Shown here: one piece after another, positions 10,090 through 19,723 of the stretch
Position numbering within the stretch: position 1 is the stretch's first letter
How the letters are laid out: the number at the start of each line of letters is the position of its first letter
Origin: Candidatus Dormiibacterota bacterium
GTDB taxonomy: Bacteria > Chloroflexota > Dormibacteria > Dormibacterales > Dormibacteraceae
NCBI GenBank assembly: GCA_003139695.1
Contig: PLJM01000027.1
Span: 1 to 64,000, forward strand
Direction of reading: 5' to 3'
Length of the DNA stretch: 64,000 bases
The notes under the pieces: model-generated
What the model was told of the DNA's origin: nothing
What the model saw: the letters and a program-made list of their open reading frames with translations, nothing else
Database searches by the model: none
Position numbers and translations under genes: made by a program

Positions 10090-10791
10090 TCAGCCCACCT
10101 GGATTGTGATCGAGGTGATCCGGTCGGTCGGCGCCGTCAGGAGCTGGGCCGCGCCAAGCCCCTGGATGACGGTCCCGAACCGGTTGTAGACGGTGGTCGG
10201 GCCCGTTCCCGGCCACGCGGCGCGCTGGATGAAGAACTGGCTGCCGTTGACCGGGCTGCCGAGCGGGCGCGCCATGCCGACAGCGCCAATCCCCCAGGCA
10301 GGGCTCGTATTCGGTTCGCTAGGCAGGTTGTAGCCAGGACCGCCCCGGCCATCGCCGGTCGGGTCCCCGCTCTGGACCACCCAGTCCTGCGTCGTCCACA
10401 ACATGCCGTTGTAGTAGCCGTCGAGCGCGAGCACTATGAAGTTATTGACCGTCACCGGGGCCACTTGGGGGTACAGCTGGATCGTTATCGGCCCTTTCGT
10501 CGTATTGACAGTCGCCTGGTAGGTGCGGGTGGGCACGATGCATATCGGCTGCGGTCCGATAAAGGTGTGAGTGCCGGTTTGGGTCGAGGTGATGCATGCG
10601 GCAAGGGCACTCGGCCGCGACGACTGCAGCGCGTCGGAGATCGCCAGCCCTGAGGCAAGGATCGCCGCGATGACGACGCCGGAGATGAGCAGCGGCCTCC
10701 AGGGCCGACCCTGCCATCGAGGCGGCAGATCGGCGGCATCGTCTACTGGCGAAACGATTGGCCGGCGGGCGGGAACCTTGGCCTTGCTCAT
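10090..10791 (-). CDS. Membrane-anchored cyclophilin-type peptidyl-prolyl isomerase
   Basis: TTKGPITIQLYPQVAPVTVNNFIVLALDGYYNGM; N-terminal TM; start chosen at MSKAKV. Confidence 0.85.
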   Translation of the reverse strand: MSKAKVPARRPIVSPVDDAADLPPRWQGRPWRPLLISGVVIAAILASGLAISDALQSSRPSALAACITSTQTGTHTFIGPQPICIVPTRTYQATVNTTKGPITIQLYPQVAPVTVNNFIVLALDGYYNGMLWTTQDWVVQSGDPTGDGRGGPGYNLPSEPNTSPAWGIGAVGMARPLGSPVNGSQFFIQRAAWPGTGPTTVYNRFGTVIQGLGAAQLLTAPTDRITSITIQVG

Positions 10792-12218
10792 TTCTTGACC
10801 GCTGCCTCTGCGATGGCCTGGACCAACCCGTGCGTCGTGTACTCGCGAGCAGTGATCGCAACCGGCAAGCCGAGCTTGCGCGCCGTGTCCGCTGTGACCG
10901 GGCCCATGCACGCGATCTCAGCGTCACCGAGCACGGCGGGAAGGCGATCGTCAGGGAATGCGCGCACGAAGTTGACGACTGTAGAGGAGCTCGTGAACGT
11001 GATCACGTCAACGCCCTCGGCATTGAACAGGCGCCACAAAGCCTCGCTCGCCCCGGCGGGCCGCATCGCACGGTAGACGGGAAGAATCTCAACCTCCGCA
11101 CCTTTCTTGGCGAGAAGCGATGGTAGTGCGTCGCGGGCCACCTCTGCACGCGGCACCAAAACCCGCATGCCCTCCATCTCCCAACCCTCGAGCGCCTTTG
11201 CCAATCCTTCCGCCGTGTACTCCGATGTCACGAGCTCCGGCCGAAGGCCTCGAGCTTCAAGCGATTCGGCCGTCTCCTGGCCGATCGCGCACAGCTTTGA
11301 GGCGTGCAGGGCTCTCGCATCGCCGCCCGTCTCGAGCAGCATCCGGAAGAAGATGTCTACTGCGTTCGCGGAGGCGAAGATCACGAGGGCCGTCCCGTTG
11401 AGGCGCTTGATGGCGCTGCGAACGCGCTCGTCGGTGGGCATCGGGCTGATCTCAATGGTTGGAATCTCGATCACCGCGGCGCCGAGATCAACCAGCTCCC
11501 GGCGAAATGGATCGACCTGGTGGCGCGCTCGCGTGATCAGGATGCGGCGCCCATGGAGCGGTCGCTTCGACAGCGTGTCGAGTCGATCCGAGATCTCAAC
11601 GCCTGGGCCGAGGACCAGCAACGCATCGCCTCTCAGGCCATACGTCGCCGCTTTGCGCGCAAGCTCGCCAAGGGGAGCGCTTACACGATGCTGTCCCGGC
11701 TGGCCGGGGTTGAGGATCAAAGCGGCCGGCGTCTCAGGGGTCCGGCCGTCCGCCATAAGCGCGGTGATGCCCGATTCCCACCAACCAGATGCGAGACGGA
11801 GCACGACCGTCTCCGCGCCTTTGACCAGGCCAAAGCCGATCGAGGCGGACTGGCCCTCGATCGTCAGCGGGATTCCGCTCATCACCGGGGCCGCAAGCTC
11901 GACGATCAGGCCGGGGACTGCTTCGAAGTCGATCTCCGCGCGCTCGAGCTTCTCCGCGATGTCGCTGCCGTTGGAAAACGCGTACGGGTTGCCAGGAAAG
12001 AGCACTGCCACCTTGCGACCCGTCCGCGCGAGACGAACTATCTCCTCCGCCGATTCAAGCGGTCCGATATCCGCCTGCGCCGAAGCCAGGTGGAGAAGTC
12101 CGGTGCCGCAACCATCACAGCAACGGATGATTTCGGCTTCCTTGATCGCCTCAACTGCCTGGACTGTGGCCAGGCCAGGATGTCCGGGGCCGATTCCGAC
12201 CAACCTGACTCTGCTCAT
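10788..12218 (-). CDS. Tetrapyrrole methylase-like / uroporphyrinogen-III synthase (HemD) fusion
   Basis: N-terminal VRLVGIGPGHPGLATVQAVEAI; C-terminal HemD-like GRRILITRARHQVDPFRRELVDLGAAVIEIPTIE. Confidence 0.8.
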   Translation of the reverse strand: MSRVRLVGIGPGHPGLATVQAVEAIKEAEIIRCCDGCGTGLLHLASAQADIGPLESAEEIVRLARTGRKVAVLFPGNPYAFSNGSDIAEKLERAEIDFEAVPGLIVELAAPVMSGIPLTIEGQSASIGFGLVKGAETVVLRLASGWWESGITALMADGRTPETPAALILNPGQPGQHRVSAPLGELARKAATYGLRGDALLVLGPGVEISDRLDTLSKRPLHGRRILITRARHQVDPFRRELVDLGAAVIEIPTIEISPMPTDERVRSAIKRLNGTALVIFASANAVDIFFRMLLETGGDARALHASKLCAIGQETAESLEARGLRPELVTSEYTAEGLAKALEGWEMEGMRVLVPRAEVARDALPSLLAKKGAEVEILPVYRAMRPAGASEALWRLFNAEGVDVITFTSSSTVVNFVRAFPDDRLPAVLGDAEIACMGPVTADTARKLGLPVAITAREYTTHGLVQAIAEAAVKK

Positions 12219-12250
12219 GAGTCCACCACCGCTCGGAGCACCCAGACAGG

Positions 12251-13246
12251 TTAGAGCTTTCGGGATACCACGTAGGTGGCGAGCGTTGCGAGCGATGCCT
12301 GCGCTTCCCCATCACCCAAAGTCTCGAGCTCGCGTCGTGCCTCAGAAGCGAGTTGGCGTGCCCGCTCGATCGCTCGCGTGGGTCCGTCGCTGGCGCGCAC
12401 GAGCTCGACAACACGGTGGGCCTCTGCCTCGGTGAGCTCGCGATGCGTCTGGAGAAGCTGCCGCAGCTTGCCGCCTACGCCATCGTCTTCGAGAGCCATC
12501 ATTAAAGGAAGAGTCGCGAAGCCCTCCGCAATGTCGTGACCAATCGGCTTGCCGATCTCGTCCTCGCTGCTTTCGTAATCGAGAACATCGTCAGCGATTT
12601 GAAATGCGAGACCCAGAAGACGCCCGTAAGCGCGGATCGCCGAACGCTTGGGCCGATCGAGGCCGCCGAGGAGGGCCCCGATGTCGCAGCATGCGGCGAG
12701 CAGAGTCGCGGTCTTGGCTTCGATGCGACGCATGTATTCGTCGACGTCGGTGTCATAGCGATGACGGATCGCCTGCTGCCTCACCTCGCCGGCGCAAATG
12801 TCCATCACCGCACGCGCGAGAATGGCGACCACCTCCGGAGAATCCGTGAATGCCGCCTGCTCGTAGGCCTTGGCGAAGTAGAAGTCGCCGACCACGATTG
12901 CCGCCTCGTCGCCGAGCTTCGCCGCCACCGTGGGGCGACCGCGCCGCACCTGGGCTCGATCGATCACGTCATCGTGGACGAGCGTCGCAGCGTGAATGAG
13001 CTCGACGGCCATGGCCGCAGGGGTCAACGTCTCGAGGTCGTAGGAGCCGCACCTCGCGGCGAGCAGGACGAGCGCAGGGCGGATGCGCTTGCCTCCTGCG
13101 GCAAAGAGGTCCGTCATCGGCGCAGCGACCACGTCCGGGTCGCTCTCGATGAGGCGGCGCAGGCCCGCTTCGATCTTTTCGAGGTCGGCCGCGACCGGGC
13201 CGAAGATCGCGTGAGGTCCCGCCTCTAAGCCTTCAACTCCTGCCAT
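12251..13246 (-). CDS. Polyprenyl diphosphate synthase
   Basis: ATLVHDDVIDRAQVRRGRPTV and second Asp motif QIADDVLDYESSEDEIGK. Confidence 0.93.
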   Translation of the reverse strand: MAGVEGLEAGPHAIFGPVAADLEKIEAGLRRLIESDPDVVAAPMTDLFAAGGKRIRPALVLLAARCGSYDLETLTPAAMAVELIHAATLVHDDVIDRAQVRRGRPTVAAKLGDEAAIVVGDFYFAKAYEQAAFTDSPEVVAILARAVMDICAGEVRQQAIRHRYDTDVDEYMRRIEAKTATLLAACCDIGALLGGLDRPKRSAIRAYGRLLGLAFQIADDVLDYESSEDEIGKPIGHDIAEGFATLPLMMALEDDGVGGKLRQLLQTHRELTEAEAHRVVELVRASDGPTRAIERARQLASEARRELETLGDGEAQASLATLATYVVSRKL

Positions 13247-13264
13247 CCAGGCACCTCCGGCGCG

Positions 13265-13980
13265 CTAAGCGCTCTTCACCGAAAGCCGGTAACCCAGGCC
13301 GGGCACCGCCTCGATGCTCACGCCTGGGCTGGCAAGGCCCGACAGCTTGCGCCGCAGACGCTGCACGTGAGGGTCGACCGAGTGGTCGTCGAGATCGTGC
13401 GGGTAGCCCCACACCTTGTCGCGCAGCTGCGCCCGCGTGAGGACGCGCTCCGGGTTGGCGGCCAGCACCGCGAGAAGGTTGAACTCGGTCATCGTCAGCG
13501 TGATCTCCTCGTTGCCCACCCTCACCCGACGCGCGGCGTTGTCGATCTGAAGGGCGCCGACCGTGAGGATCCCCTCTCGCCCGGGACCCGCCTGGGTGAG
13601 GGCCGACCGCCTGAGGTGAGCGTTGATTCGCGCGGCCAGGATGCGTGAGTCGAACGGCTTGGTGATGTAATCGTCGGCTCCGACTTCGAGGCCGACCACC
13701 TCATCGGTCTTGGTCGAGCGCCCGGTGAGCATGACCATCGGGCTCATCACGCCTTGCCGCCGCAGCTCGAGGATGACCTCGGTGCCGCTGATGTCAGGCA
13801 GCACCCAGTCGACGAGGACGAGGTCCGGACGGCCTCCCGTGCCAAGCTCGATCGCCTTGGCGCCATTCGCAGCTTCGAGGACTTCGTGACCCTGCAGCCT
13901 GCACACCTCGGCGATCAGTGCCCTAACGTCGTGGTCGTCCTCGATGACGAGGATGCGCTGCTTGCGCCGGCCGGGGAGTG
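13265..13980 (-). CDS. OmpR/PhoB-family response regulator (start approximate)
   Basis: RILVIEDDHDVRALIAEVCRLQGHEV receiver plus winged-helix C-terminus; longer ORF to 14191 overlaps another gene. Confidence 0.85.
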
Positions 13981-13983
13981 AGG

Positions 13984-14310
13984 TCAGTTGTGATCCGGAG
14001 GTGCGAATCCAACCCTGCGCGACTCGTGCGACGAGCGCTTCGAGCGCCTCATCAGGAGGACCCGTTTCTCCCCTCCATCGATCACGTCGGCCAACTCCCA
14101 GCCGTCGGCTGCCGAGGCCTGAAGGAACTTGACCAGGGTCGTTCCATCGGCCACCTGGGCCAGCGTCAGGACCTCGGTCGAATACTCCCATTCGCGGGCA
14201 GGGAGGCCCACCGACGGGATGTGGGTGGTCGGCGCCGCGCCGTCCTCCGGCTGCTCGGGCTCGTCGGGATCGTCGTCCGGGTCTTCTTCGTCGTGCATGG
14301 GCACTGTCAA
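13984..14310 (-). CDS. Hypothetical protein, DUF4177-like
   Basis: REWEYSTEVLTL...LQASAADGWELADVIDGGEKRVLLMRR. Confidence 0.6.
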   Translation of the reverse strand: MTVPMHDEEDPDDDPDEPEQPEDGAAPTTHIPSVGLPAREWEYSTEVLTLAQVADGTTLVKFLQASAADGWELADVIDGGEKRVLLMRRSKRSSHESRRVGFAPPDHN

Positions 14311-14331
14311 ACGATTGTAGGTGCCTCGGAG

Positions 14332-14404
14332 TACCCCCGGCGGGGGTCGAACCCGCGCTGGACCGGGTTTAAGCCGGCTGCCTCTGCCATTGGGCTACGG
14401 GGGC
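14332..14404 (-). tRNA. tRNA-like gene with anticodon TAA and short (class I) variable arm
   Basis: GCCCCCG/CGGGGGT acceptor, D-arm GCC..GGC, anticodon stem GCCGG-CTTAAAC-CCGGT, T-arm GCGGG-TTCGACC-CCCGC. Confidence 0.8.
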
Positions 14405-14463
14405 AGGGTCAATTGTGAGCGAGCAACCGGCGACCAGGCTGCCAGTCCCTTATCGCCCGCGGA

Positions 14464-15324
14464 TCACTTCGGATAGTCGAAGAAACCCTTGCCCGTCTTG
14501 CGGCCCAGGTGGCCTTCTTCCACCAGCTTCCTCAAGAGCTCGGGCGCGTCTGCGCCCTCGCCCTGGCGGTGGCGATCCTTCATCGCGCCATAGAAGATGT
14601 CGAGGCCGCTGAAGTCGAGAAGGTGGAATGGACCCATCGGCCAGTTCAGTCCCTTTTGCACCGCGGTATCGATGTCCTCCGCGCTCGCGTAGCCGCCCTC
14701 GAGCAAACGCAGGGCTTCTTCTGAGGCCGCGAAGAGGATGCGGTTGACGATGAAACCCCAGATCTCCTTTTGCAGGAGCACTGGAGTGCGATCGATGCTG
14801 CGTACGAACTCCATCGCCGCTTCGACCGTGGCCTCGGCCGTTTTGGGCCCGCGCACGACCTCGCAGAGCTGCATGACGGTGACCGGGTGGAAGAAGTGCA
14901 TGTTGCAGCAGAGCTCCGGGCGGCCCGTGAAATCGGCGAGCCGGCTGATCGCGATGGTGCTGGAGTTGCTGGCCAGGATCGCATCCTTGCCGGCGTGCCG
15001 GCCGAGCGTCTTGAACACGGCCTGCTTGACGTCAAAGTCTTCGACCACGGCTTCGATGACCAGATCGGCGTGGGCCGCGGCGCCGGCAAGGTCGTTGCTG
15101 TCCTTGATGCTGCCGAGGGCCTTCGATGCCGCCTCCTTGGTCAACCGTCCCTTCTCCACCGACCGGTCGAGGAGCCGGGTGTTCTGGGCCCGGGCTCGTT
15201 CGAGCTGGCCTTCGACGGAGTCGGCGAGCGTGACTTCGTATCGACCGCTCAACGCGGTCTGCAAAGCGATCTGGGAGCCCATGGTTCCTGCGCCGACGAC
15301 CAACACACGCTTCAATTCATGCAT
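14464..15324 (-). CDS. 3-hydroxyacyl-CoA dehydrogenase
   Basis: RVLVVGAGTMGSQIALQTALSGRYEV; ASNSSTIAISRLADFTGRPELCCNMHFFHPVTVMQLCEVV. Confidence 0.92.
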   Translation of the reverse strand: MHELKRVLVVGAGTMGSQIALQTALSGRYEVTLADSVEGQLERARAQNTRLLDRSVEKGRLTKEAASKALGSIKDSNDLAGAAAHADLVIEAVVEDFDVKQAVFKTLGRHAGKDAILASNSSTIAISRLADFTGRPELCCNMHFFHPVTVMQLCEVVRGPKTAEATVEAAMEFVRSIDRTPVLLQKEIWGFIVNRILFAASEEALRLLEGGYASAEDIDTAVQKGLNWPMGPFHLLDFSGLDIFYGAMKDRHRQGEGADAPELLRKLVEEGHLGRKTGKGFFDYPK

Positions 15325-15334
15325 GCGGGTGAGC

Positions 15335-15634
15335 ATGCAGGAATTCGAGGCCGCGGCGCAGGCCGCCGTCGATTCGATCCCGGATGAATTCGTGCAGTAC
15401 CTCGTAAACACGGTATTCGTGATCGAGGAGTCGTCGCCCGAAGGGCTGATGGGGCTTTACGAGGGAGCCACGGCGCTGGCCGGCCTGGGCATGCCCGAGC
15501 GGATCACCCTTTACAAGCGCTCTCACGAGCGAGCCGCGGACTCGATCGACGAGCTGGTCGAGGAGGTCCGCCGGACGATCATGCACGAGGTCGGCCACCA
15601 CTTCGGGATGGAGGAAGAGGACCTTCCCTATTAA
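15335..15634 (+). CDS. Minimal zincin-like metallopeptidase family protein
   Basis: IMHEVGHHFGMEEEDLPY HExxH motif; ERITLYKRSHE. Confidence 0.8.
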   Translation: MQEFEAAAQAAVDSIPDEFVQYLVNTVFVIEESSPEGLMGLYEGATALAGLGMPERITLYKRSHERAADSIDELVEEVRRTIMHEVGHHFGMEEEDLPY

Positions 15635-15640
15635 GAGGCT

Positions 15641-16114
15641 TTAGCGGAGGGTCCAGAAGGAGCGGTCCCACAGGATCAGGGGGTCGCCCGCACCGGCCAC
15701 CGCCGCCTCCACCCTGCCCACGCAGATGTCGTGGTCGCCGGCTGGGTGAGTTGCGACCAGGCTGCATTCCAGCCACGCCACGCACCCTTCGATCAGGGGT
15801 ATGCCGTTGGTGCCGAGGCGGTGCGGAATCTCGCGCCAGGATTCGTCGATGGCGGGGGCGCGACCTGCGAAGCGATCGGCGATAAACTCTTGAGTGCGGG
15901 TCAGGACGCTGACGTTGAAGGCCTTCCCCTCGACCACCGCTGCGCGTGTCGTGGCTTCGCGCTCGAGGCCGACCAGCACCATGGGAGGGTCGGCTGAGAT
16001 CGAGACGAGGCTGCTGGCGGTGAGCCCACGGTAGCCGGACCCATAGCGCGCGCTGACCACGACCACGCCGGAAGGGAGGCGCGCCATGACGTCCCGAAAC
16101 TCCTGCGATGCCAA
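15641..16114 (-). CDS. Flavin reductase-like domain protein
   Basis: FRDVMARLPSGVVVVSARYGSGYRGLTASSLVSISADPPMVLVGLE. Confidence 0.85.
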   Translation of the reverse strand: MASQEFRDVMARLPSGVVVVSARYGSGYRGLTASSLVSISADPPMVLVGLEREATTRAAVVEGKAFNVSVLTRTQEFIADRFAGRAPAIDESWREIPHRLGTNGIPLIEGCVAWLECSLVATHPAGDHDICVGRVEAAVAGAGDPLILWDRSFWTLR

Positions 16115-16203
16115 ACCGCCAGTAGCCTAACCCTCGCGAAGCGGGACGGGTCCCGCGCCCCGGGATAGAGCGACTGCGCAGGTAAAATCGACCACGGATC
16201 CGA

Positions 16204-16277
16204 GGCGACGTAGCCAAGTGGCAAGGCAGAGGTCTGCAAAACCTCCATCCCCAGTTCGATTCTGGGCGTCGCCTCCA
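16204..16277 (+). tRNA. tRNA-Cys(GCA), CCA encoded
   Basis: GGCGACG/CGTCGCC acceptor, discriminator T, anticodon loop TCTGCAAA. Confidence 0.93.
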
Positions 16278-16374
16278 ATCTTTCTTAAAGCTTCGTGAGG
16301 TGCGAAATACATCGCGCCTCCGATGCGTTTGAGAGAGTGGACCTGATCCCTCATGGCCAGAGGGAGGGTCTACG

Positions 16375-16436
16375 TAAAGGGGCCAGGCGCCAAAGGTGCT
16401 GTCGAAAAGACCGCCTCAGGCGCCTGACCCCTTTGT
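16375..16436. repeat. Inverted repeat AAAGGGGcCAGGCGCC...GGCGCCTGaCCCCTTT
   Basis: Arms read directly from the sequence, ~24 nt spacer. Confidence 0.7.
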
Positions 16437-16454
16437 AGGGAGGAATCGAAATAA

Positions 16455-16565
16455 TCAGTACTTTGTCGGGTTGGACAGAACGCTCGGCTTGGGACCCATT
16501 CCCCGCACCACAATCAGCCCCGCGATCGCCGAGATGACGATCGCGATCCGAAGGACGTTGCGCAC
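16455..16565 (-). CDS. 36-aa single-TM microprotein (unlisted short ORF)
   Basis: VRNVLRIAIVISAIAGLIVVRGMGPKPSVLSNPTKY*; strong SD AGGAGGTGAAAGCGA before GTG. Confidence 0.55.
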   Translation of the reverse strand: MRNVLRIAIVISAIAGLIVVRGMGPKPSVLSNPTKY

Positions 16566-16807
16566 TCGCTTTCACCTCCTGGGGCGTTTTTTCTCGCTTG
16601 CCGTGCCCCGCCAGTAGAACGACCCCGCCGCAAGGCGAGTTACGCCGGCCTCGTGCGGAGCCGGCCTTTCTGCCCGGAGCCGACCAAGTGGGCCCTTTTG
16701 GCGCAGTAAGTTGCTACAGGAGCGACCATCTGTGCCCGAATGGCAGCTGTTTGGCGGCTGGTGGCACTTGATAGACTCGGATCAACACTCAGGCGAGGAG
16801 AAAGCGC

Positions 16808-18121
16808 ATGGGCTTGGCCCAAATCAAGATGCCCCAGCTCGGCGAGTCGGTGACCGAGGGCACGGTCGAGAAGTGGCTCAAGAGCGAGGGTGACTTCGTA
16901 AAACGCGACGAGCCGATCGTGGAAGTCGTCACGGACAAGGTCAACGCCGAGATCCCCTCCCCCTTCGAAGGCAAGCTCGTCAAGATCACGGTCACCGAGG
17001 GCGAGACGGTGCGGGTCGGCGCCGTGATCGCCCAGATCGAGACCGCCGGTGGCGCCGCGGCCGACGCCCCTCCCGCTCCAGCCAAGCAGCCCGCCACCCC
17101 GGCCAAGGAATCCGCAGCGCCCCATCCGGAGGTCCCTGCTGCCCCCGCTCCGCGTCAGGGCGCGAGCGCCCCGGCTGCCTCTGCGCCTGCACCCGCCCCT
17201 TCGAGCGACAACGGAGGCACCGACCGAGCTCGGCTTTCGCCCGCCGTCCGAAAGCTCGCGGCCGAGCACGGCATCGACGCCACGGCGATTCGCGGAAGCG
17301 GTATGGGCGGCCGGGTCACCCGAGACGATGTCCTCGCCGCCGTGGAAGGCGGAGGTGCCGCTCCAGCTGCTGCTTCTGCTGCCCCCGCGCGATCCGCCCC
17401 CCGCCCAGCGCAGACCGACGGCGCGCGCGAAGAGGTGGTGAAGCTGGGCTCGATGCGAAAGGCGATCGCCGAGCACATGGTTCGGAGCCTTGCCACATCA
17501 CCTCACGCCTGGACCCTCCAGGAGGTCGACGTCACCAACCTGGTGCGTTATCGCGCGGTGGAGAAGGAAGGTTTTCGGACGCGGCACGGAGTCTCGCTGA
17601 CGTACCTGCCGTTCGTCGTGCAGATCGTGTGCGACGCGATCAAGGAGTTTCCCTGGCTCAACTCGACCTGGAGCGACGAGGGCGTCGTGCTGAAGCACTA
17701 CATCAACATGGGCATCGCCGTTTCGATCCCTGACGGCCTCATCGTCCCTGTGCTGAAGGACGCGGATCAGCTTGGGTTCACCGAGCTTGTCCGTTCAATC
17801 AACGACCTCGTCGAAAGGGCGCGCACGAAGCAGCTCAAGCCGGACGATGTCCAGGGCGGCACGTTCACCCTCAACAACACGGGCTCGACCGGCTCCGTTG
17901 CCAGCCAGCCGATCATCAATCAGCCTCAGGCGGCCATCCTGACCACCGAATCCATTGTCAAACGCCCAGTGGTGATCGGCGACGGGATCGCGGTTAGAGA
18001 CATGATGAATATGTGCCTAAGCTTCGATCACCGGATCATCGACGGGATGATGGCGGGGCAGTTCCTAGGCACGATCAAGAAGCGCCTCGAAGAATGGACC
18101 GCCGCGAGCATCCAGCTGTGA
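16808..18121 (+). CDS. 2-oxoacid dehydrogenase dihydrolipoyl acyltransferase (E2)
   Basis: Lipoyl domain VEVVTDKVNAEIPSP, E3-binding domain, C-terminal catalytic SFDHRIIDG. Confidence 0.93.
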   Translation: MGLAQIKMPQLGESVTEGTVEKWLKSEGDFVKRDEPIVEVVTDKVNAEIPSPFEGKLVKITVTEGETVRVGAVIAQIETAGGAAADAPPAPAKQPATPAKESAAPHPEVPAAPAPRQGASAPAASAPAPAPSSDNGGTDRARLSPAVRKLAAEHGIDATAIRGSGMGGRVTRDDVLAAVEGGGAAPAAASAAPARSAPRPAQTDGAREEVVKLGSMRKAIAEHMVRSLATSPHAWTLQEVDVTNLVRYRAVEKEGFRTRHGVSLTYLPFVVQIVCDAIKEFPWLNSTWSDEGVVLKHYINMGIAVSIPDGLIVPVLKDADQLGFTELVRSINDLVERARTKQLKPDDVQGGTFTLNNTGSTGSVASQPIINQPQAAILTTESIVKRPVVIGDGIAVRDMMNMCLSFDHRIIDGMMAGQFLGTIKKRLEEWTAASIQL

Positions 18122-19011
18122 GCACAGGCGTGCCACTGACCCAGACTCCCATTCCTTCATGGATACGCATCCGCGTGACCGAGAGCGAGAACTTCAAGAA
18201 GCTCAAACAGATCGTCAAGGGCAGCCGTCTGCACACGGTCTGCGAGGAGGCGCGCTGCCCGAACATCTTCGATTGCTGGAACCGCCGCACAGCGACCTTC
18301 ATGATCCTTGGCGACGTTTGCACGCGCGCCTGCCGGTTCTGCGCAGTCACCTCGGGCCGGCCGACAGAGCTGGACCTGGGCGAACCGCTGCGAGTCGCCG
18401 ACTCGGTGGCCGAGCTCGGCCTGCGACATGCCGTCATCACGTCGGTCGATCGAGACGACCTGAGAGACGGCGGGGCAGGGATCTTCGCGCGCACCATCCG
18501 CGCGATCCGGCGGCGCAGCCCCGGCACGACGATCGAGGTACTGACCCCCGACTTCCAGGGCGACCTCGAATCCGTGCAGACCGTCGTCGACGCCGGCCCC
18601 GACATCTTCAACCACAACACCGAGACCGTCCCCCGCCTGTATGCGCGGATCCGGCCAAAAGCTGTTTACGCGAACAGCCTCGCCCTGCTGCGGTACGTGA
18701 AGGCATCGGCGCCTCAGATGGTCACGAAGTCCGGCCTGATGGTCGGCCTTGGGGAAACAGAGGACGAGCTGCTCGAGGTGTTTGGCAATATGCGCGCGCA
18801 CAACATCGATGTCCTGACGGTGGGCCAGTACCTGCGGCCGACCAAAAGTCATGCCGAGGTCGTGCGCTACTACAGGCCCGAGGAGTTCTCGCGATTGAAA
18901 GGCCTGGCGCTCGAGATGGGCTTTGGCCACGTCGAAGCAGGACCCCTGGTCAGGTCCTCATACCACGCTGATGAGCAAGTCCCAGAACGTAAGAGCCTGC
19001 TGGCTGGGTAG
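18118..19011 (+). CDS. lipA: Lipoyl synthase
   Basis: CEEARCPNIFDCW and GDVCTRACRFCAV cluster motifs; GTG start overlaps E2 stop. Confidence 0.95.
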   Translation: MSTGVPLTQTPIPSWIRIRVTESENFKKLKQIVKGSRLHTVCEEARCPNIFDCWNRRTATFMILGDVCTRACRFCAVTSGRPTELDLGEPLRVADSVAELGLRHAVITSVDRDDLRDGGAGIFARTIRAIRRRSPGTTIEVLTPDFQGDLESVQTVVDAGPDIFNHNTETVPRLYARIRPKAVYANSLALLRYVKASAPQMVTKSGLMVGLGETEDELLEVFGNMRAHNIDVLTVGQYLRPTKSHAEVVRYYRPEEFSRLKGLALEMGFGHVEAGPLVRSSYHADEQVPERKSLLAG

Positions 19012-19666
19012 CTCTCCTTACCAGGAGGCATGGGACCTCCAGGCGGAGATCGTTGCCGCCGTTCGCGACGGAGGCGCGCCCGACACGCTCCTGCTCCTCG
19101 AGCACCCGCACGTCTTCACGATGGGAAAGGCGGCGAGCTCTGCCGACATCCTGTGGGATGAAAGCGAGCGGGCGGCCCGCGAGGTCGACCTGATCTGGTC
19201 TGACCGCGGCGGCGAGGCGACATATCACGGTCCAGGGCAGCTGGTCGGGTATCCGATCATCGATCTCGCGCACTTCGAGCTCACGATTCCCGCTTACATC
19301 CAGAAGCTCGAGCAGTCAGTGATTGAATATCTACGCGAGCTCGGCGTCGAATCGGAGCCTGGCGAACGTAGACTCACCGGCGTCTGGTCCGAGGGCGAGA
19401 AGGTGGCGGCAATCGGCATCAAGCTGAACCGGTCCGTTGTGAGCCACGGCTTTGCGCTGAATCTCACCACGGATCTTCAGTACTTCGACGGCATCGTTCC
19501 CTGCGGACATGCGGAGAAGCGTCCGACATCGGTCGAGGCCCTCACGGGCCGGCGCATCGACACCGCGACCGCGGCTCGCGAATACACCAGACATTTCGCC
19601 GGTGTATTCAGAGCTACGGCCGATTGGGCATCACCCGAAGCGCTTCTCGCGGCTGCGCGCCACTAG
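18971..19666 (+). CDS. lipB: Octanoyltransferase
   Basis: PDTLLLLEHPHVFTMGK; RGGEATYHGPGQLVGYPIIDL; GIKLNRSVVSHGFALNL. Confidence 0.95.
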   Translation: MSKSQNVRACWLGSSPYQEAWDLQAEIVAAVRDGGAPDTLLLLEHPHVFTMGKAASSADILWDESERAAREVDLIWSDRGGEATYHGPGQLVGYPIIDLAHFELTIPAYIQKLEQSVIEYLRELGVESEPGERRLTGVWSEGEKVAAIGIKLNRSVVSHGFALNLTTDLQYFDGIVPCGHAEKRPTSVEALTGRRIDTATAAREYTRHFAGVFRATADWASPEALLAAARH

Positions 19667-19723
19667 CTCTTGAGCTCGCCCCTGGCGAGCCTATACTCCG
19701 CCCACTGAGCGCCCGGGTAATCA

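Noticed and set aside
11107-12435. 442-aa plus-strand ORF
   Set aside because: Antisense to HemD fusion and polyprenyl synthase; Ser/Arg-rich composition typical of shadow frames.
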